From assembly GCA_016710985.1 (NCBI GenBank), contig JADJTX010000012.1:62001-126000 (forward strand): a DNA stretch of 64,000 nt, given 5' to 3'. Under the pieces are notes generated by a model that did not search any database, was not told the origin of the DNA, and saw only the letters and a program-made list of their open reading frames with translations. The position numbers were made by a program, and so were the translations under genes. How positions within the stretch are numbered: position 1 is the first letter of the stretch; every line of letters starts with the position of its first letter. The DNA comes from Ignavibacteria bacterium. GTDB lineage: Bacteria; Bacteroidota; Ignavibacteria; Tepidaquicellales; Tepidaquicellaceae. This document shows, piece by piece, positions 26,201 through 35,709 of the stretch.

Positions 26201-27507
26201 CATTCCTGGGAGGGAAACCCATCCGGACAAGGATATTCCCACAGAGCAATACAATTGGCGAAGAGGAAAAAAAAGCAGTGATGAAAGTCCTTGATTCAGG
26301 GAACCTATCGCAATACGTAGGTTCATGGAACAATGATTTTAAAGGCGGACCGACGGTACAGAAATTTGAGAAAGACTGGGCAGAAGCATTCGGTGTAAAA
26401 TATTGTCATGCGGTAAATTCAAATACGTCCGGTCTGTATGCATGCATCGGAGCCTGTGACATAGGTCCCGGAGATGAAGTAATAGTCTCGCCTTATACAA
26501 TGACAGCCGGAGCAATTGCGCCGTTGATCTACGGGGCTGTGCCTGTATTTGCTGATATTGATGAAGACATATTCTGTCTTAATGCTAAAAGCATTGAAGA
26601 AAAAATTACTCCGAGAACGAAAGCCATTCTTGTAGTTCATATTTGCGGGCATCCTACTGACATGGATGAAGTGATGGCAGTTGCGAAAAAACATAATCTG
26701 AAAGTAATTGAAGATTGCGCTCAGTCACCGATGGCGAAATACAAGGGACGTTTTGTCGGAACCATAGGTGATGTTGGTATTTTCAGTTTAAACTATCATA
26801 AGCATATCCATACAGGAGAGGGCGGAATGGTGGTCACAAACGATCCGGTGATTGCAGAGAAAGTTGAACTTATCAGAAATCACGGAGAGGCGGTAGTGGA
26901 AGGAAAGAAGACAAAGGATCTTTGGAATACCTTTGGATTTAATTTCAGGATGACTGAAATGGAAGCGGCTGTCGGGATAGAGCAGTTAAAAAAATTACCT
27001 GACTTGATTGAACATAGAATTACCAACGCAAATTATCTGTCAAAAAAACTCGGAGAGCTGCCGGGAATAATTCCTCCGATGGTAAAGGAAGGATGCACTC
27101 ATGTATATTATGTGCAGGCATTCAAATTTAAAAAAGATATTGTCGGAATTCACAGGAACACTTTCGTTGATGCAATGAAAGCGGAATTACCCACTATGAT
27201 ACTGCGTGAATCGACGCCTATAATCGGATCGGGATTTGCACCACCTTTATATCTTCAACCAATATATCAGCAGCGTATTCACAGATGTTCATTCAACTGT
27301 CCGAGATATGAGGGAGAAGTTTCTTATGAAAAAGGTTTGTGTCCTGTTACGGAAAGAATGTTTTATGAGGAAGTATTTACACATGAGTACATGAGACCAA
27401 GCTTTAGTGAGAGTGATCTTCAGGATGTAGTAAATGCATATGAAAAAGTTTACGGACATGTTTCTGATCTAATGGAGTATGAATTAAAAAATGCTGTCCC
27501 GGTTTAA
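26188..27507 (+). CDS. DegT/DnrJ/EryC1-family sugar aminotransferase
   Basis: A long family member (439 residues against a usual 360-400). PLP Asp is in IEDCAQSP and the Schiff-base Lys in LNYHKHIHTGEGG (K205). The extra length includes a late Cys-bearing insert (HRCSFNCPRYEG, then EKGLCPVTER) that I do not see in the other DegT proteins of this window; it may be structural. Overlap with the preceding dehydrogenase suggests that the two act in sequence to make an amino sugar. The nitrogen position and substrate are unknown. Confidence 0.87.
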   Translation: MSELAFLGGKPIRTRIFPQSNTIGEEEKKAVMKVLDSGNLSQYVGSWNNDFKGGPTVQKFEKDWAEAFGVKYCHAVNSNTSGLYACIGACDIGPGDEVIVSPYTMTAGAIAPLIYGAVPVFADIDEDIFCLNAKSIEEKITPRTKAILVVHICGHPTDMDEVMAVAKKHNLKVIEDCAQSPMAKYKGRFVGTIGDVGIFSLNYHKHIHTGEGGMVVTNDPVIAEKVELIRNHGEAVVEGKKTKDLWNTFGFNFRMTEMEAAVGIEQLKKLPDLIEHRITNANYLSKKLGELPGIIPPMVKEGCTHVYYVQAFKFKKDIVGIHRNTFVDAMKAELPTMILRESTPIIGSGFAPPLYLQPIYQQRIHRCSFNCPRYEGEVSYEKGLCPVTERMFYEEVFTHEYMRPSFSESDLQDVVNAYEKVYGHVSDLMEYELKNAVPV

Positions 27508-28565
27508 ATGCAGAAGAAAGTGCTGATGGCATTTGATGATCCGGTGGAGGGTTGGCAGTCAGCTCATTGATTGGCAGCTTATCAAAAGAAAAGAATGTCA
27601 GCTTATGCATATATGCCGGTAAGTTCAGTGAAAAGTTTTTAGAAGAAAATAAAATCAGCTTTCAAAAAATAAAATCTCAGATAACCAGGTCAGAAGCTGA
27701 ATCTATAATTGATGCAGAACACCCTGACATTATAGTTACGGGAACGAGCGGTGGAAATACTGAACAGGAACTGAGGAACGCTGCGTATCAGCGGAAAATA
27801 AAAAGTGTTGTAGTACTGGATTTCTGGAAAGACTATTCAAGGAGATGGATGTATTCATCATACGCAATAGATAAAATACCGGATAAAGTATGTGTGATGG
27901 ATGAAATAACAAAAAAGGAAATGATAACGGAAAATTTTCCGGAAGCGAATATAATTGTGACAGGTCATCCGTATCTGGATAAGATCTTTAATAATAATGA
28001 TGATGAACTGAATGCGAGCACCGACAATAAAAGGCAGAGAAACAAATATTTATTTTTATCTCAGCCATTGGAAATAATAGGAGTAAGAGATTACAAGATT
28101 CATCCTTTTAAAACTCTGCTGAATGCATTAAAAAAACTTGCTGATATCAGAAATGAAAAAATTCAACTGACAATAAAACTTCACCCGGTTGAAGAACACT
28201 CTGAAGAATTGTGTTATCTGGCCGAGGCTTACAATTCGGATATGTTTGAAATTTCATTTGCTGATAAAACCGGACAATTAAAAGAATTAATCAGGAAATC
28301 CGGAACTGTTGCAGGATATAATACAATTGCAATGTTTGAATCAAGAGCTTTGAATAAAAGAACAGTCAGCTTAACAGCAGGACCTGTTAAGGATTCATTG
28401 CTGTGCGCGATGAAGGAAGCAGGTATTGAGACAGTTGAAACGAATTCAGATAAAATATTTGATCTGCTTAATAAGAAAAACACAAAAGTCAGAAGTAATT
28501 CAGTTTTTAAGGGTGGAGTTGAAAGATGTCTAAGAGTCATCCGGAATGAATTAAGCGTGAATTAA
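27508..28565 (+). CDS. GT-B-fold-like protein of unknown function, frameshifted near its start
   Basis: About 352 residues when the frames are joined. The ATG at 27508 gives MQKKVLMAFDDP, then the frame shifts: one missing base in 27541-27545 restores DPGGGLAVSSLIGSL and continues to 28565. Features such as VTGTSGGNTEQEL, VTGHPYLDKI and IKLHPVEEHSEE recall UDP-GlcNAc 2-epimerase, PseG and CDP-glycerol transferase GT-B folds. It may hydrolyse or transfer a nucleotide-activated sugar; a PseG-like hydrolase role would fit the module but is speculative. It starts directly after the aminotransferase stop. Confidence 0.6.
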
Positions 28566-28578
28566 AATAAATCATAAA

Positions 28579-29139
28579 TTGAAAAACCCATTTTTAACGG
28601 GAGCAAACATTTATCTTTCACCATTATTAAAGAAGGATATTTCAGATAAATACATAGGCTGGCTAAATGACAAAGATGTCTGCAGGGATAATTCACACTC
28701 GACATTCCCGAATACTAAGTCAAAAACTTTAGCTTATATCAAAAGTTTAGTGGACAGTAAAGATGAAATAGCATTCGCAATAAGATGGAAGAAAAATGAC
28801 ATTCATATCGGAAACATCGCAATAAAGAAAATCGACAGGATAAACCGATCGGCAGAGCTTGCAATAATAATTGGAGACAAAAATTACTGGAACAAAGGCG
28901 CAGGCAGTGAAGCTTACAGTCTTATGATCAACTATGGATTCAATACATTAAATCTTAACAGAATATCTTCCGGACAGACAGTGAATAATACAGGGATGAT
29001 AAATGTGTGTGAGAAAATGGGAATGAGGAAGGAAGGTCTGCTCAGGGAAGTTTTATATAAAAACGGAGAATATCTTGATGCAGTTATCTATTCAATTTTA
29101 AAAAAAGATTTTAAAAAAAATAAATACATGACACGATGA
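28579..29139 (+). CDS. GNAT-family N-acetyltransferase (RimJ/RimL/PseH type)
   Basis: A 186-residue acetyl-CoA-dependent acetyltransferase. N-terminal LTGANIYLSPLLKKDISDKYIGWLND is typical of the RimJ/PseH group. The acetyl-CoA region is around IIGDKNYWNKGAGSEA (about 96-111), and NNTGMINVCEKMGMRKEG matches the family C-terminus. It probably acetylates the amino sugar made by the neighbouring aminotransferase, as PseH and SpsD do in related pathways. TTG start at 28579; 4-bp ATGA overlap with the next gene. Confidence 0.82.
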   Translation: MKNPFLTGANIYLSPLLKKDISDKYIGWLNDKDVCRDNSHSTFPNTKSKTLAYIKSLVDSKDEIAFAIRWKKNDIHIGNIAIKKIDRINRSAELAIIIGDKNYWNKGAGSEAYSLMINYGFNTLNLNRISSGQTVNNTGMINVCEKMGMRKEGLLREVLYKNGEYLDAVIYSILKKDFKKNKYMTR

Positions 29140-30335
29140 CAGAAAATAAATTTGGAAAGCCGCAGATGGAGGGAATTATGTATTGTGTCCGATGCTGCAT
29201 TCCGTCTACTCAGGAACTTGTAAAGTTTGATGAAATGGGAATATGCCAGGCATGTCAGTCATCAGAACAAAAGATACACATTAACTGGGTCGAGAAAGAA
29301 AAAGAGTTAAGAAAGATACTTGAAGAGGCGAAATCGAAGGCAGGGAATAATTATGACTGTATTGTTCCGATCAGCGGAGGCAAGGATAGCACATTTCAGC
29401 TGTATGTTTTAACACAGGTGTATGGAATGAAGCCGCTGGCTGTAACATTCAGTCACAACTGGTTCAGCGAGACCGGCTGGTATAATTTACTCAACTCACT
29501 TGAAAAATTTAATGTTGACCACATAATGTTCACACCTAACAGGGATCTTGTAAACAGGATAGCAAAGCGTTCACTGGAGGCAATCGGAGATACCTGCTGG
29601 CATTGTCACGCCGGAGTCGGAGCATTTCCGCTGCAGGCTGCGATCCGGTTTAACATACCTTTGCTTATTTACGGGGAGTCGATTGCAGAATCGTCGGGCA
29701 GGTCAACATATAAAAATCCTCTGATGGAATTCAATCTGGATTATTTCATGAAAGTTTCTACAAAACGAAATCCAAAGGAGATGGTTTGTGATTACATTTC
29801 GGAGAAAGACATGAAGCCGTTTTTCTTTCCTTCAATTGAAGAGCTTGATAAAGCCGGAGTCAGACTGATGCATCTCGGAGATTACATTTTCTGGGACGAT
29901 GAGAGGCAGATGGAATTTGTCCGTGATAATTTCGGATGGAAAGAGACAGAAGTCGAGGGAACTTACAAAGGATATAAAAGCGCGGAATGCATAATGCCTG
30001 GAATGCACGACTTTACAAATTATCTGAAGAGAGGTTTTGGAAGGGCGACACATCAGGCGAGTGTGGATGTAAGGAACGGTCTGCTGTCAAGGGAAGAAGG
30101 CTTTGAGCTTGCAAACAAATACGACAATGAAATTCCCGAGTCGCTTGAATATTATCTTAAGGTAACAGGAATGACTAAGGAAGAATTTTATAAAATGATG
30201 ATGGAAAAGAGATTGCCGGAAATAAAGCATATTGATTTACCGGTGGTTGAGAAGACGCGAAAAAATAAAGAAAGGATATTGCCTTATCCGGAACAGTTAA
30301 TAGAAAGAGAAGAGAATAAAAAAAACAATGGTTGA
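29136..30335 (+). CDS. pseA: N-acetyl sugar amidotransferase (PseA/WbpG-like)
   Basis: A PP-loop ATPase predicted to convert an acetamido to an acetamidino group on a sugar using ammonia. 399 residues. Zn-type cysteines occur in YCVRCCIPST (C17, C20, C21) and CQAC (C37, C40), with the PP-loop SGGKDS at 80-85. Known relatives usually receive ammonia from HisH/HisF-type partners; none is present here. Instead the gene overlaps by 8 bp a GatA-like amidase. It overlaps the GNAT gene upstream by 4 bp. The family call is strong; the substrate, probably the nonulosonate or its precursor, is inferred. Confidence 0.88.
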   Translation: MTENKFGKPQMEGIMYCVRCCIPSTQELVKFDEMGICQACQSSEQKIHINWVEKEKELRKILEEAKSKAGNNYDCIVPISGGKDSTFQLYVLTQVYGMKPLAVTFSHNWFSETGWYNLLNSLEKFNVDHIMFTPNRDLVNRIAKRSLEAIGDTCWHCHAGVGAFPLQAAIRFNIPLLIYGESIAESSGRSTYKNPLMEFNLDYFMKVSTKRNPKEMVCDYISEKDMKPFFFPSIEELDKAGVRLMHLGDYIFWDDERQMEFVRDNFGWKETEVEGTYKGYKSAECIMPGMHDFTNYLKRGFGRATHQASVDVRNGLLSREEGFELANKYDNEIPESLEYYLKVTGMTKEEFYKMMMEKRLPEIKHIDLPVVEKTRKNKERILPYPEQLIEREENKKNNG

Positions 30336-31712
30336 TACATTACAAAAAATAAAGAAAAACATTTTCTTAGAATTAAGCATAAAGGAAATTCTTGAAAAAT
30401 TAAATTCCGGGGAGATAAGCCCTGAACAAATAGCATGTGAATGCATCAAAAGGATAGAAGATTATAATGACAGGTACAAAGTATGGGTTTGCTATGACAG
30501 AGAGCATTTATATGAGCAGGCAAATAAAATATCTGACAAAATAAAGAGCGGTAAAAGTCTACGGTCATTAGAAGCCATTCCGATCGGAGTGAAAGATATT
30601 TTTAACACAATTGATTTCCCTACACAAATGGGAAGTCCATTGTGGAAAGATTTTACTGCCGGTAATGACGCAAGGGTCGTTTATTATTTAAAAGATCACG
30701 GGGCAATAATCCCGGGGAAGACGGATACAGCGGAGTTTGCAGTTCATGCCATAGGAAATTGTCTCAATCCTCATGATGTTACAAGGACCCGGGTACATCG
30801 TCAAGCGGCTCTGCTGTTGCAGTTGCTCTTGGAATGGTTCCCGCTTCAATCGGCACGCAGACAGCAGGATCAATAGTAAGGCCTGCGAGCTTTTGCGGGG
30901 TTTACGGATGCAAGCCATCATTCGGACTGATACCGAGAACCGGCATGCTGAAGACAACGGACAGTCTGGATACCATCGGATTTTTTACTTCAAGTTATGA
31001 AGATCTCGAAAGAATGTTTAATGCGGTAAGAGTTCACGGCACAAACTATCCTGTCAGTAATAATGCTTTGACAGATCCGAGAAGGCAAAGCAAGATGCCG
31101 GGAAATCCATGGCGTGTTGCGTTTATCAAATCAAATACCTGGGACAACGCATTTGATTATGCAAAAGATTCGGTGATAAACTTTATAAATAAGTTATCAT
31201 TAACAAAGGAAATTGAAGTCAGGGAGGTTGATCTTCCGGAGAGAATGCACAGCGCGCATGATGTACATAAGCGGATATATGACAAGACATTATCCTATTA
31301 TTTTCAGGAAGAGTTAAAGAATCCGGATCATGTTTCGAAAATCATGAATGAAATTTTTAAAAAAGGCAGAAGGATCACGATTGAAGAATATCATTCAGCT
31401 TTAGAGGAGCAGGAAAATTTAATTCATGAGATGGATAAATTCTTCAATGATTATGACATACTAATTTCGTTAAGCACAGCCGGTGACGCACCGTTAAGGG
31501 AGGAAACGGAGAGCCCGGATCCCTCGTTGATATGGACACTGACACATTTGCCTGTGATAAGCGCACCGGTTTTCACATCACCGATCGGAATGCCTTTTGG
31601 AGTGCAATTTGCAGCCCGGAAATATAACGATCTGCTATTATTTAAATTCACGGATTATTTACGGGAAGCGGGACTGATTCCGCGCGGTACAAATCCTGTC
31701 CCATTTGTTTAA
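30328..31712 (+). CDS. Amidase-signature (GatA-like) enzyme, frameshifted
   Basis: About 461 residues when joined, the usual family size. The Ser-cisSer-Lys triad is readable: Lys in IPIGVKDIF (K89), cis-Ser in GTSSSGSAVA, nucleophile Ser in GTQTAGSIV. The frame beginning at 30328 ends at 30876; the second frame carries the Ser residues on to 31712. One missing C in 30788-30790 restores TRTPGTSSSGS. Overlap with the PseA-like gene suggests that it may release ammonia for that enzyme, as GatA does for GatB. It could instead be a sugar-amide hydrolase. Confidence 0.82.
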
Positions 31713-31745
31713 ATCCGAATATCAAATAAGTCCGTCCTGTTAAAC

Positions 31746-33415
31746 TTGGATATTATAATTATGATAAAATCAGTTCTGCTAAAAAGTAAGTACATAAAAA
31801 AATTAAACAGTGAAAGAAAGCTAAAAAAATTTTACGGTAAAGGAAAGAAAGCAGACAAAAAATCTATTTCGGTTTTATTCTGGTCAACCGGCGGAATGGT
31901 AGTCCAGACAAATCTTGAAGGAATAATTGCAACTGCTTTAAAGCTCAGAGGTCATAAGGTAAATGTGATACTTTGTGACAGTGTTTACAAAGCCTGTGCA
32001 AAGCGGATAGACATTCCGGATGTGCCAATAAGCGATTGGGGAAAATACTGCAGGAGCTGTGTCAGTCAGAACTCAAAGATACTTGATAAGTTAGGTATAA
32101 GCTATTATTACATAAGCGATTTAATTACGAAGGAAAAAGCTGATGAATTAAGATCGGAGGCAGATAAAGTTAATTATATTAATTATAAAAATCTTTCGCT
32201 CAATGGAATTAATTTAGGTAATCATCTTGAATCTGCAATGTTCCGGCATACCAAGGGGGTGCATTTGACCGCAAGGAAGAGCTACTTAAAGAATATGCTT
32301 ACACTGTATTAATAAACGCAGAAGCATCCAGGGAAGCCATTAAAAAATATGATCCCATAAAAGTATATATGTCGCACGGTATATATGCAGACTGGGGTCC
32401 GGCGTTAAGTGTTTTTTTAAAAAATACTATTGATATAGTTTCATATTTTTGCTGCTATTTAACGGGGCATTTCTATTTCGGCACAGTCAAAAATTTTAAT
32501 GAAACTTTTTTAACAGTTAGTGAAGAGTTTTGGAACAAAGCTAAGGCATCAGAGCTTGGTGAAATTCAGAAATCAAGATTACAGAATTTTATTGAAAGGC
32601 GTTATAAAGAAAACGTTACTCATGACATGAAAGGTCTCTTAAAAGAGTACAAAGGCAACAGCGAATTCTTTCATGGGAAGTACGAATTGGACAAGAATAA
32701 GCCGGTCTGGGGAATCATGACTCACATAAACTGGGATGCAGTGTCTGATTATTTTGAAATGATTCACGAAAATTTTGACGAATGGCTTTATGAGACAATA
32801 AAAGAAATTTACGACATTAAAGACGTACAGTGGTTAATAAAAATTCATCCATCGGAATTAAACGACAATCCTGAAACCGGATGTCAGAAATTCATTGAAA
32901 AAAATTTCCCGGATCTTCCGCCTCACATAAAAGTAATTAAGTATGACGATGACATAAGTACACTTGATTTTTACGGACTGCTTGACGGGGCTGTAACCGT
33001 GATGGGAACGGGCGGTCTGGAACTTGCTTTGCAGGGAAAGCCCGTCATACTTGCCGGTGATGCCCATTATTCAAAAAAAGGATTTACATATGATTCCAAC
33101 GACAGGGAAAGCTACAGGATGCTGCTGGCAGGTGCAAAGAATACGGGATTGCTTAATGAAGAGATGCAATCATTGGCTTGGAAATACGGATACATTTATT
33201 TTATACAAAAGCAGATCCCTCTGCTTCCGGCGGTGCATGAAAATCTTCACATAGATTTTACAAGGTTAAATGATCTTGTACCTGAAAAGAATAAGTTCAT
33301 AGATTTTATCTGTGAAAAAATAATTACGGGTGAGGACTTTGTTCTGACAGAGAATTTAGTTGAAATGGCGCACGTAACAGATAAAGGAAATCTCAGAATA
33401 GTTGATACGCAATAA
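31746..33415 (+). CDS. Capsule-synthesis-like glycosyltransferase, frameshifted
   Basis: About 556 residues when joined. The first part (to 32312) has FWSTGGMVVQTNLEG and a Cys-containing segment. One missing G in 32255-32259 restores KGGAFDRKEELLKEYAYTV and continues with MSHGIYADWGPAL and, in the C-terminal half, IKIHPSE and MGTGGLELALQGKPVI. The last motifs resemble the nucleotide-binding part of capsular polysaccharide synthesis proteins (Capsule_synth-type GT-B). Start is TTG 31746 or ATG 31761. It is six bases upstream of a GT2 gene. The specific sugar is unknown. Confidence 0.68.
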
Positions 33416-33420
33416 AGAGT

Positions 33421-34407
33421 ATGAAAATATCGGTTATTATTTCAACATTCAATCGCGCAACCATTATACCTATGTGTCTGGATTCTCTTATAAAACAGAA
33501 TTACCCCAAAGAGGATTATGAAATTTTAGTTGTAAACAATAATTCGTCAGATAATACTGAAGATGTAGTTGAAAAATATATTAATGAATATTCTGAAGTA
33601 AACATAAGATATTATTTTGTTCCAAAATCCGGACAAGTCTATGCAAGACAGATTGGAATACTGGCTTCAAGGTACGATGTATTAAGTTTCACGGATGATG
33701 ACGGAGTATTGTCCCCTGACTGGTTAAGTGAAATATCGAAAGTATTTAAAATGAATGAGAAGGTTGCCGGTGTTGCAGGTAAAATTATCATAAGATGGGA
33801 TGAAACTCCTCCGGACTGGATATATGAATATGAAGAACAGCTTGGCAAGCTGGATTACGGAGATGAAATAAAGTTTGAAACCGGGCTATACATGAATGCA
33901 GGTAACCTCAGCATAAAAAAGGACATTCTTATTGAAACAGGATTTAATCCTGACTTAATAGGACCCTGGCTTATAGGAGACGGTGAATCAGGGCTTTGGA
34001 AAAGACTTACCAGCAAAGGATATCTTATAGGGTGGGCGCCAAAGGCGGTGATGGAGCATTATCAGATTGTAAAAAAAAATGCAACAACAGAGGACATAAA
34101 AAGAAGGTTCATGAATAACGGAATTTGCATTCCGTATAATATTTACGCCATTGATAAAGAGGGAGATCCTGCACTGGTAAAAAATATGCTGAAAGCTATT
34201 TTTCAATCTTTAAAATGGAGCTTAAGGAGAGGGAAGGCTGTAGCGAGAGGTAATAAGAAAAATTTGAATTATGCAGCTTTCAGAACTGCATTCTATACTG
34301 CTCAGATAAAATACACCATTAAACTTTTTTTCAACAGGGAATTCAGGAATACACTCACAAAAAATGACTGGTTAATAAAAAATCAAAACGGAAAATCATC
34401 TCTATGA
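33421..34407 (+). CDS. Glycosyltransferase family 2
   Basis: A 328-residue GT-A enzyme. N-terminal ISVIISTFNRATII, VVNNNSSDNTEDV (about 37-49), metal-binding FTDDDG near 91-96, and the late acceptor-side motif GDGESGLWKR (about 187-196). The C-terminal 100 residues are basic and may associate with the membrane. It overlaps the PEP mutase gene by 4 bp (ATGA), so it is co-transcribed with the phosphonate module and may build the sugar that carries the phosphonate. Donor unknown. Confidence 0.9.
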   Translation: MKISVIISTFNRATIIPMCLDSLIKQNYPKEDYEILVVNNNSSDNTEDVVEKYINEYSEVNIRYYFVPKSGQVYARQIGILASRYDVLSFTDDDGVLSPDWLSEISKVFKMNEKVAGVAGKIIIRWDETPPDWIYEYEEQLGKLDYGDEIKFETGLYMNAGNLSIKKDILIETGFNPDLIGPWLIGDGESGLWKRLTSKGYLIGWAPKAVMEHYQIVKKNATTEDIKRRFMNNGICIPYNIYAIDKEGDPALVKNMLKAIFQSLKWSLRRGKAVARGNKKNLNYAAFRTAFYTAQIKYTIKLFFNREFRNTLTKNDWLIKNQNGKSSL

Positions 34408-35705
34408 AGAAGAAAGTATACGTCGGAATGAGCGCAGACCTGATTCATCCCGGTCATTTGAACATAATTAATGAAGCGAGGAAACTCGGTGAAGTAATTA
34501 TTGGTCTTCTTACTGACAAGGCAATCGCAAGTTATAAAAGAATTCCTTATCTCACATATGAACAGAGAAAAATAATTGTTGAAAATATAAAAGGTGTAAA
34601 GAAAGTCATACCTCAGTTAACTCTGGATTATGTACCGAACCTGAAGATGATAAAGCCTGACTTTGTTGTACACGGTGATGACTGGAAGTCAGGAATTCAA
34701 AAGCAAACCCGAAAAAGAGTTATAGAGACCTTAACCGTCTGGGGAGGAAAGCTTATTGAAATAGAATATACAAAAGGTATATCTTCAACACAGCTAAATG
34801 AAAGTTTGAAAGAAATAGGGACTACTCCGGAGATCAGAATGAAAAGATTAAAGAGGCTGCTTGAAGTTAAACCGATAGTAAGACTGATAGAAGCGCATAA
34901 CGGACTTACAGGACTCATAGCTGAAAATATTCAGGTTACAATTAACAAGATGACAAAGGAGTTTGACGGGATGTGGTTGAGCAGTCTGACGGATTCGACT
35001 GCAAAAGGAAAACCCGACATAGAAGCAGTAGATGTAACAGCGAGAATGCAGACTCTTAATGACATTATTGAAGTTACTACTAAGCCAATAATATATGACG
35101 GTGATACCGGCGGGAGAGTTGAGCATTTTGTTTTTACTGTAAAGACCCTGGAGCGGCTTGGTGTATCGGCTGTTATTATTGAAGATAAGGCTGGTTTAAA
35201 AAAGAATTCACTCTTTGGAACGGATGTCTTACAAACTCAGGATTCCATAGAAAATTTTTCACATAAAATATCTTCGGGAAAAAAATCACAGATCACGGAT
35301 GATTTTATGATAATCGCAAGAATTGAAAGCCTGATTTTAAATAAAGGTATTGAAGATGCGCTGATCCGCGCAAAGGCTTACATAGAAGCAGGAGCAGACG
35401 GGATAATGATACACAGCAAGAATAAGAAGCCGGACGAGATATTAGAATTTTGTAAAAGATATAAAATGTTTGAGAGGAAAGTTCCGCTGGCTGCAGTGCC
35501 GTCGTCTTACAATACCATCTATGAAAAACAGCTAATCGAGGCGGGAGTAAACATAGTGATATATGCCAACCAGCTGCTGAGGAGCGCGTATCCTGCAATG
35601 CTTGAGACAGCAATATCAATTCTTGAAAATGAGCGGTCTTATGAGGCAGATAAAAGAATGATGTCAATCAATGAAATTCTGAATTTAATTCCGGGAGGCA
35701 AATAG
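34404..35705 (+). CDS. pepM: Phosphoenolpyruvate mutase fused to an N-terminal cytidylyltransferase-like domain
   Basis: Entry enzyme of phosphonate biosynthesis: rearranges phosphoenolpyruvate to phosphonopyruvate, forming the C-P bond. Residues 1-135 are a nucleotidyltransferase domain with HPGH at 15-18 and ISSTQL near 130. Residues from about 145 to 433 are an isocitrate-lyase-like barrel with the diagnostic PEP mutase motif EDKAGLKKNS at about 260-269, which distinguishes it from lyases of the same fold. The N-terminal domain may make a CMP-phosphonate. It is followed 4 bp later by a phosphonopyruvate decarboxylase gene, confirming the pathway. Confidence 0.95.
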   Translation: MKKKVYVGMSADLIHPGHLNIINEARKLGEVIIGLLTDKAIASYKRIPYLTYEQRKIIVENIKGVKKVIPQLTLDYVPNLKMIKPDFVVHGDDWKSGIQKQTRKRVIETLTVWGGKLIEIEYTKGISSTQLNESLKEIGTTPEIRMKRLKRLLEVKPIVRLIEAHNGLTGLIAENIQVTINKMTKEFDGMWLSSLTDSTAKGKPDIEAVDVTARMQTLNDIIEVTTKPIIYDGDTGGRVEHFVFTVKTLERLGVSAVIIEDKAGLKKNSLFGTDVLQTQDSIENFSHKISSGKKSQITDDFMIIARIESLILNKGIEDALIRAKAYIEAGADGIMIHSKNKKPDEILEFCKRYKMFERKVPLAAVPSSYNTIYEKQLIEAGVNIVIYANQLLRSAYPAMLETAISILENERSYEADKRMMSINEILNLIPGGK

Positions 35706-35709
35706 TAAA

